From positions 1 through 64,000 of the IMG/VR virus record IMGVR_UViG_3300036772_000557: a DNA stretch of 64,000 nucleotides; one strand, given 5' to 3'. The position numbers were made by a program, and so were the translations under genes. Of this stretch, positions 29,179 to 37,808 are shown piece by piece. Source of the stretch: a virus. Within the stretch, counting starts at the first letter, position 1. Every line of letters starts with the position of its first letter. The notes beneath the pieces were generated by a model. That model was given only the letters and a program-made list of their open reading frames with translations. It did not search any database and was not told the origin of the DNA.

Positions 29179-29631
29179 TCAGGAGCGAGGCTCTCTCGAC
29201 TGAGCCTGCAAATAGCACCAGAGCAGCGCTCCAACATGGAACGCGGCGGCCAGCATCGCGGGCGACTGATCGGCGATCAGAAAGGAATGATGGCGAGGCA
29301 CGCCATCGGCGAACGTTGCGAGCCGCATCGCTTGCCACGCACTCAAGGCGGCCACCAACAGAACAATCTGCTGAGGCAGCATGCACGCCACCGTGCTAAG
29401 CCCGCGCATCTGCCGGAGGAGCGGCACCAGGGCAAGGCCAGCAACGAACACGAGCAGCCACGGAAGTGTTGGGCCGATCTCGGCCAATTGGGATACGGCC
29501 GTGACGGATCTCGGCCCGTCCGGAGTCGGATCAATCCACAGGGTCAGCGCCCACACGAGATGCAATGACGAGCAATACCCAACGATCAAATGACCGCGAA
29601 AACGCATCAGGCTGCGGTGCAATTCACTCAT
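29179..29631 (-). CDS. Multi-span membrane protein (150 aa)
   Basis: MSELHRSLMRFRGHLIVGYC, with about four hydrophobic segments. Start at 29631 by ATGA overlap with the upstream gene. Could be part of the lysis set or an envelope-modifying protein; no family recognised. Confidence 0.5.
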   Translation of the reverse strand: MSELHRSLMRFRGHLIVGYCSSLHLVWALTLWIDPTPDGPRSVTAVSQLAEIGPTLPWLLVFVAGLALVPLLRQMRGLSTVACMLPQQIVLLVAALSAWQAMRLATFADGVPRHHSFLIADQSPAMLAAAFHVGALLWCYLQAQSREPRS

Positions 29632-30020
29632 GAACCCAGCAGCCCATACGCCAGGAGATATGCGGCGATTAGGGAAGCGATCAGGCCGCGGACAATTATT
29701 TCTACGGCAATCCGCTGGTCTGAGAATGAATGAGAGATCCGCCAGCACGGTACTAGGTGGACGATTGTCCCTGCCAGAATCATCGCGTCTGGAAGGATCA
29801 CCAAATCGACAACCGGCAGGTTCTCAATGTTGTTATGGAAGAAATTGAAATGTCGTAAAAAGGTCCCAGCCTGCACCAGGGCGATCCCTAGCATCAGGAC
29901 CGGCAACAGGCCCGCCGCCGCATCGGTTCGCACCTTGCGCCACCACAGGGCGTAGCGGATGCTGGTCTCGCAGCAGACGCCGATCAGCAGGAGGCGCAGG
30001 ACCAGAACCAGGATGTTCAT
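29628..30020 (-). CDS. Multi-span membrane protein (130 aa)
   Basis: MNILVLVLRLLLIGVCCETS and three further hydrophobic segments, with a soluble loop near FNFFHNNIENLP. Adjacent to and coupled with the other four-helix protein, so the two may work together. Function unknown. Confidence 0.5.
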   Translation of the reverse strand: MNILVLVLRLLLIGVCCETSIRYALWWRKVRTDAAAGLLPVLMLGIALVQAGTFLRHFNFFHNNIENLPVVDLVILPDAMILAGTIVHLVPCWRISHSFSDQRIAVEIIVRGLIASLIAAYLLAYGLLGS

Positions 30021-30205
30021 TGCCGGAGGGCCCGCTCCAACCTCCGGAGCTCCTCCCGCAACTTCAGCGCTTCCGTATGCATGTGTTCGGCCGCGCGAGT
30101 CATCGCGCGCCGCTCTGGCTCATCGCGCAATGGCGCGATCGGGAACAATTTTAGGCACTCCACAATTACTGTCATCATGCGCCTCAAGCGGTTCATCGTC
30201 GCCAC
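30017..30205 (-). CDS. Small helical protein (62 aa)
   Basis: MATMNRLRRMMTVIVECLKL, then a charged coiled coil (RAAEHMHTEALKLREELRRL). Overlaps the upstream gene by 13 bases. An Rz-like helper is possible, but the N-terminal hydrophobic part is short. Confidence 0.45.
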   Translation of the reverse strand: MATMNRLRRMMTVIVECLKLFPIAPLRDEPERRAMTRAAEHMHTEALKLREELRRLERALRQ

Positions 30206-30456
30206 GACCCGGGAAAGATTTGCCCGCGAAGCTCGGCTATTTGAATTGTCAGGGTCGCTAGGGAATCCGCTATCGCCTCGAAGGCTTTGGCGCGGACCGC
30301 GGCTTCTTCTTTGGCGGTCAGCCTGTCGCGTTCTCGGTCGATCCTGGACTGGTTGAACAGCCAGGCTTGATAGATATTGCCGAGCAGCAAAGTCAGAGCG
30401 ACGGTGCCGATCGCGCTCTGTAACGCCTCGATCAGGCCGTTATAGAGCGCGCCCAT
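30193..30456 (-). CDS. Membrane-anchored coiled-coil protein (87 aa)
   Basis: N-terminal helix (LIEALQSAIGTVALTLLLGN) followed by a charged coiled coil (NQSRIDRERDRLTAKEEAAV). This layout suits an inner-membrane spanin or holin-associated protein. Start at 30456, six bases after the upstream stop. Confidence 0.5.
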   Translation of the reverse strand: MGALYNGLIEALQSAIGTVALTLLLGNIYQAWLFNQSRIDRERDRLTAKEEAAVRAKAFEAIADSLATLTIQIAELRGQIFPGSWRR

Positions 30457-30461
30457 CGCCT

Positions 30462-30671
30462 TTAGCGCCGGCGCCCGACGATGCGGATCCCGCGCGGCCC
30501 GAAGCTCAGCGTTTTGGTTTCGGTGGTCCCGTATGCGGTGACCTGCAGGCAGCACTCCCCGGTAGTCTCGTCGGCGGCAACGATTTCGCCCGGCACATCG
30601 GTGTAGTTGTCGGTACGGACGATCCTGTAACGCCGCTTGACGGCGTCGGTTTGCCAGCCTTCGAGTTTCAT
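30462..30671 (-). CDS. Hypothetical beta-rich protein (69 aa)
   Basis: MKLEGWQTDAVKRRYRIVRT, then alternating strands to GPRGIRIVGRRR. Small beta-barrel-like composition. No family recognised. Confidence 0.5.
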   Translation of the reverse strand: MKLEGWQTDAVKRRYRIVRTDNYTDVPGEIVAADETTGECCLQVTAYGTTETKTLSFGPRGIRIVGRRR

Positions 30672-30685
30672 TTGGTAGCCTCCAT

Positions 30686-31147
30686 TTAAAATAGCCGCAT
30701 CTTGACGGCTGCGCCTGCAGCATCCGCGGCGGTGATTGACAACTGTTTGGTCCCGTCGTCCCCGACGGTGAGCGAGCGCGCCAGCACCAGCTGCATCCCC
30801 CGAACGGCAATAAAGCTGGGATCGCTAGAAGTCAGCGTAATTGCGCCGACGGCCGGAACCGTTCCGTCCGAATATTGCACGGTGGCGGTGGCAACTACGG
30901 TGCCGGCTGGAGAATTATCCGGGATGCTCGGAGCCGGCGGCGCGACCGACATCACCAGCGTGCGCGCGGGTGGCGGCGGTGGGTTTTTAATGGTGACCAG
31001 CGAGCGCGAGTTCGTGTCTGTATTAACGAGCAGGTTTAACAGCAGGGTTTTCTTCGCGTCATAGATGCGGATCGCCACCTGTTTTGACGGCAGCTTGGCC
31101 TCGTCGATAACGATGCTGTGCGCATTCGCGAGTGTTTGGGCGGCCAT
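30686..31147 (-). CDS. Virion-type protein with Ig-like module (153 aa)
   Basis: A short N-terminal beta part, a proline linker (NPPPPPART), then an Ig-like module starting PPAPSIPDNSPAGTVVATAT and VQYSDGT. The same module occurs in at least four other proteins of the window. Probably a decoration or fibre-associated protein. Confidence 0.55.
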   Translation of the reverse strand: MAAQTLANAHSIVIDEAKLPSKQVAIRIYDAKKTLLLNLLVNTDTNSRSLVTIKNPPPPPARTLVMSVAPPAPSIPDNSPAGTVVATATVQYSDGTVPAVGAITLTSSDPSFIAVRGMQLVLARSLTVGDDGTKQLSITAADAAGAAVKMRLF

Positions 31148-32250
31148 CAGGACAAGTCCTCTTCGGCACAGATCTCAAAGTCAAGAATCGCGCCGCTCGG
31201 CAACGTATCGCCGTTGCAATTGATGCAGATGAAATCATTGAGCCCGCGTAGCTCGATAGCCTTAACCGTGTCGCCGAAGGTCCAGATCGCGTCCGTACTC
31301 GGTCCGGTCGCCGCGACGTTCAGATACATGCGCTTGACGCCGGCATGGCCGCCTGCCGCAGTGCCGAGCGACCCGTAATTCGCGGTCTGGACATAGGAGA
31401 CCGTGAGCGTCGCCGCCGCATCGTTGATGTCGTGCTGGAAAGCCGTGATTGCGGTAAGCGTCGCCGATCCGAGTGTCCCGGCCGTCGAGCGCCGGATTAT
31501 CTGGGCTGTAAGCTGGCCGGCTGTCGTCGCTTTGCCGCCGACCTTGATGTATTTGATGCGGCCGGTCTTCGAAGCCGAGCCCTGGATCACGAGCACGTCG
31601 GTTGGCGTCGCTACCGGCGTGATGCCGGTCACCGAATAGCGATAGGTCGCCTTGGTCCCGTCTTGTGAGACAAGCGTAACCCCGGGACCGCCCGGCGCCT
31701 GCCGCGCTTGGTTGAACTTAAAAGCCGACGCGGTGTACGACGCGGTGTGCGTGAACAACGCGCCGCCGGCAGGGAACTGCACAGAGATGCTGGTGTTGGC
31801 GACGACCGCGGTGATCAGCGCCGATTCGTAGCTCGCCGTTCCGGGCTCGAAATTGGCCGTCCCGCCGACCACAAATCCGGTCGTGTTGGCGGTATTGAGT
31901 GTCGCCGTAACCGTTGCGGCAGCGCACGACGAGGTCATGGTCGTGAGAAATTCCTGTGCGAGGCTCGGCGCCGACGCGGGCACACCCCTCGCGGAAATCA
32001 GGTCGGAGCCGGCGTTGCGGAGCACGTCGAAATAGAGGCCCGCAGCGTTGCGCACCTTGACGACCGCGCCGACCAGCATGCTGTAGACGCCGCTGCCCAG
32101 GTTCTGGTTCTCGGCCGTATGGTTATCCACCACCGCCTGAACGCCGGTGACCGGGTCGGTGACGGAGGAGGAACTGACGTGCTGGCCGCTGACGACCTGA
32201 GTTTTCAGCGTCTGCGTGGTGCCGGAGGCGTCGGTAATATTAAGAGCCAA
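31147..32250 (-). CDS. Putative tail decoration/fibre protein (367 aa)
   Basis: Low-charge, Ser/Thr/Ala-rich beta protein with the style of phage tail fibres (TAGQLTAQIIRRSTAGTLGS). Starts with TTG, with GGAG nine bases upstream, and abuts the next gene. No enzymatic motif. Confidence 0.55.
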   Translation of the reverse strand: MALNITDASGTTQTLKTQVVSGQHVSSSSVTDPVTGVQAVVDNHTAENQNLGSGVYSMLVGAVVKVRNAAGLYFDVLRNAGSDLISARGVPASAPSLAQEFLTTMTSSCAAATVTATLNTANTTGFVVGGTANFEPGTASYESALITAVVANTSISVQFPAGGALFTHTASYTASAFKFNQARQAPGGPGVTLVSQDGTKATYRYSVTGITPVATPTDVLVIQGSASKTGRIKYIKVGGKATTAGQLTAQIIRRSTAGTLGSATLTAITAFQHDINDAAATLTVSYVQTANYGSLGTAAGGHAGVKRMYLNVAATGPSTDAIWTFGDTVKAIELRGLNDFICINCNGDTLPSGAILDFEICAEEDLS

Positions 32251-32360
32251 TGCAAATGCTCCGCGAGAAATAAAAGATCAAGACCAAAGGAACCACCAAT
32301 AACGGCGTGCACTATGCCGCCCAGCGGTAAGCGTCGCCAACAAACAGAGATCCATTTGAT

Positions 32361-33311
32361 TCACACGAGTTGGTCGACCTGGAACGTACCCTTCCAAGTC
32401 GCGAATTGATCATTCGCGAATTGCTGATCGGTCGAGGCATATCCTGCGACGCTGGTGCGTTCCAGGTTGTAGGTATCATCGGGGAACGGCACTACCGCGA
32501 TCGGCGATGACTTGCCGTTGATTACTGCGAGGGCGAGCGGCCGCGAAAAAACCTGATCGCCGCGACCGACATAGATCCCATCCTGCAGCAGGAAATCGAC
32601 GCCGAGGCTGAGTCGCCGGCTGATCGGGCGTTTGACGACATAGGTCGAGCCGAAGGTGACCCGGGTCACGTCGGAAAGATCGATGGTCGAGATCGACCAG
32701 CCGTAGGACATATTGACCGGCGCTTGCCAGATCTCGCAGGCGCCGAGGAACCCGATCTGAACCGGGATGATGCTGCCGCTGACCGAGACGTTTATCGAGT
32801 TGGCGCTTACTGGAACCGGCGGTACAAAAAATCGCGGCCGACCGAGCGCATACCATTCGACGGCCGGATAGACGCCGTTTCCGTCGTTCGCCCAGGCCGG
32901 CACATTCCCGCTCGTGTAAGTCCCCGCGGTGACCGAGATCGTGGCGCTGACGTCGGCGATAAGATTCTGAATGTGGATGAGGCCGATCGTGCGCGTTGCG
33001 CCGAGATTGAGCGTGAAGCTGACACTGCCGCCACTCGCGATCGCGGTCAGCTGAGGTCGCGGGATAAGCATGTTGCTCGCTGGCGCGTTCGCCTGAAATC
33101 CACCTCCGGTGATGCTGGCTCCCGGTGCCTGGCCCCAATCGTAGTAGGACACGATGAGGTAGCGGTTCCCGCTGCCAAAGCTGGGGCCTGGCCCCGGCAG
33201 GGGGGGTGGCCCACCTGGCGGAGGTGGCGGCGGCGGCGGCGCCGATATGGTCGGTGGGGTGCCTGGCGGTGCTGGTGGCTGGCCTGGGGGGGTTGGCGGA
33301 CCAATCGGCAT
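32361..33311 (-). CDS. Putative tail protein with proline-rich N-terminus (316 aa)
   Basis: The first 45 residues are mostly proline and glycine and begin MPIGPPTPPGQPPAPPGTPP, nearly the same as the hub-like protein at 34945-37665. The rest is beta-rich (IGLIHIQNLIADVSATISVT) with an YVVKRPISRRLSLGVDFLLQ segment. Likely a distal tail component. A gap of 110 bases (32251-32360) follows with nothing visible. Confidence 0.55.
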   Translation of the reverse strand: MPIGPPTPPGQPPAPPGTPPTISAPPPPPPPPGGPPPLPGPGPSFGSGNRYLIVSYYDWGQAPGASITGGGFQANAPASNMLIPRPQLTAIASGGSVSFTLNLGATRTIGLIHIQNLIADVSATISVTAGTYTSGNVPAWANDGNGVYPAVEWYALGRPRFFVPPVPVSANSINVSVSGSIIPVQIGFLGACEIWQAPVNMSYGWSISTIDLSDVTRVTFGSTYVVKRPISRRLSLGVDFLLQDGIYVGRGDQVFSRPLALAVINGKSSPIAVVPFPDDTYNLERTSVAGYASTDQQFANDQFATWKGTFQVDQLV

Positions 33312-33376
33312 TGCGTCGCACTGCCTCCGCCGCTAATGATGTGAGACCAGCCCATGCTGGGGGTAGGATCGCACCA

Positions 33377-33400
33377 GGGGAGAGGCTACGGCCTTTCCCC
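33377..33400. other. Intergenic hairpin with UACG loop
   Basis: GGGGAGAGGC-TACG-GCCTTTCCCC, ten pairs including one wobble, in the gap 33312-33427. A T-rich stretch follows on the plus strand only, so it does not look like a terminator for the leftward genes; it could protect or process their message. Confidence 0.45.
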
Positions 33401-33427
33401 CCTTTTGCGGGGCTCAGAGCGCGTGTT

Positions 33428-34186
33428 TTACTGCGTCGCCTGGATCGTCACGTTTTCGATGGTGCCAGCCGCCGCGCCGACGCCCGGGCCCGACGGGTTG
33501 ATGATAAGGTTCGAGCCGCTGATCGCGTAGACCCCGCCGCCGTCGTTGTATGGCGCGGCAAACCCGAGCGTGCCGGTAAAGGTCGATCCGTCGCTCCAGG
33601 AAGCGGTGATCGTGCCGACCGTCGACCCGAGGGCCGCATTATCGACAATCGCAGGAGAAACGGGTGAGACCGAAACGCTGAGCGTGATGTCGCGCGTGAT
33701 CGCCTGCAGGCTCCAAAATGTCGCGGCGCACTGCGTGTCGGCGCATCCCATGAGCCATCTTGAGCCGTTCCATTTGGCGACTACAAAGGCGAGGTAAACC
33801 CAGGATCCGGAGAGATCTCCCGAAGACAGGCTGAGATCCGCAGTTGCCAAACCCGGATAAAAACTGCCGAAAAGCGCCTGAGAGGATGTGAGCGCGACTT
33901 GCGTCCAACTCGCTCCGTCGGTGCTGTAATAAGCAAATTTGTAGACGTATTCGGTGGTGTCGGTGGCTGAGCCTACCGTGAGGGTGGTAGCGGCCGTCGT
34001 GCAATCGACGCTGCCGAGCAGCGAGTTCGGCGGATTGAACAGGTCGTAAGCACCTGCCCAGCCCGCAGGGACGGGAAGGGACTTGGAATAATATTCGGTG
34101 CAGCTGCCGAGCGCATGAGCCGGTCCGGCGCCGAGGCTGATCGCTGCGATTAAAGCGGCGATGGCGGTGAGCGTCCGGAAACTCAT
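33428..34186 (-). CDS. Secreted-type protein with Ig-like module (252 aa)
   Basis: Sec signal peptide MSFRTLTAIAALIAAISLGA ending AHA; several cysteines in the mature part. The C-terminal 75 residues are the shared Ig-like module (IVDNAALGSTVGTITASWSD, FTGTLGF, IINPSGPGVG). A signal peptide is unexpected in a tail-region protein. Start at 34186 by ATGA overlap. Confidence 0.6.
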   Translation of the reverse strand: MSFRTLTAIAALIAAISLGAGPAHALGSCTEYYSKSLPVPAGWAGAYDLFNPPNSLLGSVDCTTAATTLTVGSATDTTEYVYKFAYYSTDGASWTQVALTSSQALFGSFYPGLATADLSLSSGDLSGSWVYLAFVVAKWNGSRWLMGCADTQCAATFWSLQAITRDITLSVSVSPVSPAIVDNAALGSTVGTITASWSDGSTFTGTLGFAAPYNDGGGVYAISGSNLIINPSGPGVGAAAGTIENVTIQATQ

Positions 34187-34878
34187 GGGGCACCAATCGT
34201 CGTGACTTGCGCGGTGCCGTCGAGGCTCGGCGAGAGCGGCGCCGCGAGGACGACGTTGAAGCCGTCGATCCCGAATAATGGATTGCTCGAGGTTAATGTC
34301 CCCCCGTATGTAGATCCATCCGACATGTTCACCGTAGCGGTCGAAAGCACCGTCCCCGTTGGCGTGTTGTCGGGAACCGTCACGCCTGACGGGTTCAACG
34401 TTATTGATGTGGGAGTCGACGTGGTTCCCTGGCCGCCGACGGCAGCATAATAGGTATTGCCGCCCGCCACACTTACCGCGAGTGAGACCGATTGCGCAGC
34501 GGTACTGCTCGGAGTGAACGTCACGGTGACTCGGCATGTGGCCGCAGGAGGCGGGGGCGGGGGCGACGGCGGTGGCGTAACAGGGGCTCCCGGAGCGAGC
34601 GAGCCGGCGCAGTCGTTCGTCTGGGAAAAATCAGCCGTGTTGCCGCCGGTGAATGCGATTCCGAAAGAGATCGTCGATGTTCCGTCATTGGTCACATTGA
34701 TGGTTTGGGAACTCGCGGTGCCGACGCCTATCGTAGGAAAGGTCAGAAACGCTGGGCTGAAGGTGACCGTGTTTCCGATCGAGACCGCGACGTTCACCGT
34801 GGCTGTCGTCGCGGCAAGGAGCGTGCTGCTCGCCAGCAAGGCGCCCATCAAGAACGGCAGAAGGAATCTCTTGTGCAT
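34183..34878 (-). CDS. Secreted choice-of-anchor D-like protein with Ig-like module (231 aa)
   Basis: Signal peptide MHKRFLLPFLMGALLASSTL, then an ASPM-SPD-2-Hydin/choice-of-anchor D type domain (LTFPTIGVGTASSQTINVTN, TADFSQTNDCAGSLAPGAPV, CRVTVTFTPS), a proline hinge and the shared module (VPDNTPTGTVLSTATVNMSD). Coupled to the preceding secreted-type gene. Probably extracytoplasmic; purpose unknown. Confidence 0.6.
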   Translation of the reverse strand: MHKRFLLPFLMGALLASSTLLAATTATVNVAVSIGNTVTFSPAFLTFPTIGVGTASSQTINVTNDGTSTISFGIAFTGGNTADFSQTNDCAGSLAPGAPVTPPPSPPPPPPAATCRVTVTFTPSSTAAQSVSLAVSVAGGNTYYAAVGGQGTTSTPTSITLNPSGVTVPDNTPTGTVLSTATVNMSDGSTYGGTLTSSNPLFGIDGFNVVLAAPLSPSLDGTAQVTTIGAP

Positions 34879-34944
34879 AAAAGAGGCTCCTTCCCAAAGG
34901 CCCAACACGAACGAAAGAAACGAATTAAACGAATAAAGCCCTCA

Positions 34945-37665
34945 TCAAGCCGACGGCGGCGCCAAAGCGCTGGTCGGGTTGTATGGTGTGACTGTCGATC
35001 CGGTGCTCTGCCAGTAGGCGACGTCAGCCGCGGTGAGATCGCCGACATAGCCGGGCACGTTCGGATCGATCGCGGCGGTTGGCTGAATGATTTGATAAAG
35101 GCTGGCCCCGGGCCTCGGCGTCGGCAGGGTGCCTGCATATGGGGTCACGGTGACCCCCGTGAGGCCTTGCCAATAGGCAAGATTGGCCGGCGTAAGATCC
35201 CCGACATAGGTTGGCCCGGTCGGCTGAGTGATGAAATACAGCGCCGTCGCTGGGCTTATCGTGATCGTTTCGGTGGCCGAGCCGGTTTGCCCGGCCTCCG
35301 TCGCGGCGACGGAGAAGGCGGCCCCGGGGTCGACCGTAGCCAGGTTGCGGCTGAGCACGAGATAGGTGGTGACCCCGAGGGGCAGGCCGGTCGGAGCCGT
35401 GTACGGGACGATGTTTGAACCGGTGCCCTGCCACCAGGCGACATCTGCCGCTGTCAAATCGCCGATATAGGCTGGCGCGCCGGGCTGGGGCTGGGTGATC
35501 TTATAGAGCGCCGCCCCCGGCCGCGGCGTCGGCAGGGTGCCGTTAAAAGGGGTGACCGTCGCGCTGGTGAGCTGCCACCATAGCAGGTTGCGCGGGGACA
35601 GCGCGCTAACGTAGGCCGGGCCGATTGGCTGGGTGATGCTGTAGAGGGCGGTGCCAGGCGGTGTGGTCAGGACCGGGACGGCGCTGCTGGCAGTCAGGTA
35701 ATTGGTTGACCCGGCGAAAGATACCGACAGCGTCCCGGTAAATGCTGACCCGTCGCTCATGCGGACCGAGACCGACGCGATGACTGTCCCGGCCGTCGAA
35801 TTGGCCGCAATAGACACAGTCGCGGGCGTGAGGAGCACGCTCGGCACCGGAAGCCTCGCGGGGGGTGGCGGCGTCGTACCACCGCCGCCGGCGCCGGGAC
35901 CACCGCCGCCGGTAGGCGGAGGCGGCGGCGTCATATAAGGCGGTGGCAAGGGCAGCGGGGTAGGCGCTGCGGGCACTGTGCCGAGGACCCCCCATAACTG
36001 CAATGTGGCCGGACCGCCACCGATGGCGCGAATCGCCGAGACGATGCGGAACGTCCCGGTGACCATCATGTAATCGAGCTCGACCGTGTCGTAGAGGATG
36101 ATGTCTTCGGGGCGCATCCACGCGGTCACATCAAACACGGTGCGGTTGCCGCCCCATGCCGCGATCAGCCGCGTCTGCTCGTTGGCGGCATCGGTCGGCA
36201 AGGGGCTGGTGCCAGCGAGGAGCGGGACATCCACCGCCCGGGGCTCGAGGGCGAGCGCGTTGGGGTTCTCGTAGTGCGGCTCGTAGACCAGGCCCGGCGC
36301 CGACCATTTTGCAATGTCGGTTTGCAGCACAGCGTCGTCGAAGGAGCTCTCGGGTTGCCAGTTGCGCTGCGAGCCCACGCGGAGCCGCCACGCGAGGGGC
36401 TGGATCGTATTGAGCGCGATGCTGGCGATCTCGACTTCGGTCAGCTTGTAGCTAGCCGTGACGGCCGGCGCCGCAATCGCCGCTCCCGTCGCCCGGCCGA
36501 GCGGGTTGAACCCCCACCAACACCCGGCCGCGTTCACAAAATCATCGATTGCGGCGAGGCGATTGACCGGTGTCGTAGTCGTGACGAGGCTGGCCAGTTG
36601 GTTTGCGGTCGCAAGATCGAGCGCGGCCAGAGCCGTCGCGTCGACCAGGCCGCCCGCGAACTGGACGACCGCCGTGATCAATTGGCCGACCGTGTAGGAC
36701 GCGGCCACCCCGTCCGCCCGAACATCCTGCCCTTGTGGCGGCGAGCCGAGCTGGATGCGCTGCGGGACGCCCGCGATCGAGATTGGCGACCATTGCCCAG
36801 GCTGGGGCGGCGCGATCACCTCCGTCCACGGCACGCCGCCGACCCTGACCTCATTGATCGTGGTGAGACCTTGCGGCAGCGATTGCAGTTCGTAGAGTTG
36901 CTGTGTCTCATCGACAATGACTGGCTGCGCCGAAAAGAACGCGCCCCGCGCCGTCGGCTTGGGCTTGCCTTGCAGCGCGACCGGAAACGTCACATCGTAA
37001 AAATTGGTGACCAGCGGGTTGTCGATGTCGAGGCTGGCGTCGGTCGTCTGGACCGTCGCGACGAGCGTGTCGTGGGTCAGCCCGAGGATGCGTCCGACAT
37101 AGACCGGGACCATGTCGGCGTCGACATCAGCGACGGGGACCAAAGGGTTCGGCGGGGTGCCCTCGTAGACCCGGAAGGTTCGACCGATCCAATGGTAGGC
37201 CGTCCATATCCAGATCGACTCGTCGATGTGGAACTGGATCGCGCCGCGGTTCGGCTGCGTGCGGACTGGCTGGCCGTAATCAGTGACGGTGATCGCGGCG
37301 CCGAGTTGGATCGGTAATCCGGTGAGGCGCGGGGAATATTCAAAGAGCGCGCCGCCGAGCGTGCGAGTGACGGTGCCGCGGTTGCAGAGCATAAGGGTGA
37401 CCAGCGTGCCGCTATCGTCGAGAACATCGAATTCAACCGCGACATATGGACTGACGCGCGGTGGCGGTGGCGGCGATCGCGGCGCCGCTGGCGGGGGTGC
37501 TGGCAGCGACGGTGGGGGCGCCGGCAGCGGAGGCGGTGGCGCCGGCACGGGTGGCGGCGCGGTCGGTGGCGCTGGCGTAGGCGCTGGCGTCGGCGTCGAC
37601 TCGGGTGGTGGTGCGCCCGGCAGTGCTGGCGGCTGGGATGGTGGGGTTGGTGGGCCAATCGGCAT
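34945..37665 (-). CDS. Large tail hub/tip-like protein with C-terminal repeats (906 aa)
   Basis: Proline-rich leader (about residues 1-75), a long beta-rich core resembling tail tip or baseplate hub proteins of alphaproteobacterial siphophages (VNRLAAIDDFVNAAGCWWGF and DIILYDTVELDYMMVTGTFR), a glycine/proline linker, an Ig-like module (VSIAANSTAGTVIASVSVRM) and four copies of a repeat of the form LY-x-ITQP...YVGDLTPANLAYWQ...TVTPY (residues about 660-906). The tape measure carries two copies of that repeat. Confidence 0.6.
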   Translation of the reverse strand: MPIGPPTPPSQPPALPGAPPPESTPTPAPTPAPPTAPPPVPAPPPPLPAPPPSLPAPPPAAPRSPPPPPRVSPYVAVEFDVLDDSGTLVTLMLCNRGTVTRTLGGALFEYSPRLTGLPIQLGAAITVTDYGQPVRTQPNRGAIQFHIDESIWIWTAYHWIGRTFRVYEGTPPNPLVPVADVDADMVPVYVGRILGLTHDTLVATVQTTDASLDIDNPLVTNFYDVTFPVALQGKPKPTARGAFFSAQPVIVDETQQLYELQSLPQGLTTINEVRVGGVPWTEVIAPPQPGQWSPISIAGVPQRIQLGSPPQGQDVRADGVAASYTVGQLITAVVQFAGGLVDATALAALDLATANQLASLVTTTTPVNRLAAIDDFVNAAGCWWGFNPLGRATGAAIAAPAVTASYKLTEVEIASIALNTIQPLAWRLRVGSQRNWQPESSFDDAVLQTDIAKWSAPGLVYEPHYENPNALALEPRAVDVPLLAGTSPLPTDAANEQTRLIAAWGGNRTVFDVTAWMRPEDIILYDTVELDYMMVTGTFRIVSAIRAIGGGPATLQLWGVLGTVPAAPTPLPLPPPYMTPPPPPTGGGGPGAGGGGTTPPPPARLPVPSVLLTPATVSIAANSTAGTVIASVSVRMSDGSAFTGTLSVSFAGSTNYLTASSAVPVLTTPPGTALYSITQPIGPAYVSALSPRNLLWWQLTSATVTPFNGTLPTPRPGAALYKITQPQPGAPAYIGDLTAADVAWWQGTGSNIVPYTAPTGLPLGVTTYLVLSRNLATVDPGAAFSVAATEAGQTGSATETITISPATALYFITQPTGPTYVGDLTPANLAYWQGLTGVTVTPYAGTLPTPRPGASLYQIIQPTAAIDPNVPGYVGDLTAADVAYWQSTGSTVTPYNPTSALAPPSA

Positions 37666-37735
37666 AGATCGGCCTCCGCCACAGCCGTCGCCTTGCCGGG
37701 ATTTGCTAAATTGCGCAAAAAGCGCAAACTGAAAG

Positions 37736-37808
37736 AGCGTCGAATTCGACGCTGTTTGGGGTGGTACCCCGCGCGGGGTTTAAATACGTTTAAATACGTT
37801 TAAATACG
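37736..37808. repeat. Palindromes and three 10-base tandem repeats
   Basis: Perfect palindrome AGCGTCGAATTCGACGCT (37736-37753), palindrome ACCCCGCGCGGGGT (37766-37779), then TTTAAATACG three times in tandem (37779-37808), the last copy including the stop codon of the gene at 37800. A GCGCAAAAAGCGC inverted repeat lies at 37713-37725. The gap 37666-37799 has no gene. Confidence 0.8.

Noticed and set aside
36274-37317. 347-codon plus-strand ORF
   Set aside because: Antisense to the hub-like gene; composition of a GC-rich shadow frame.
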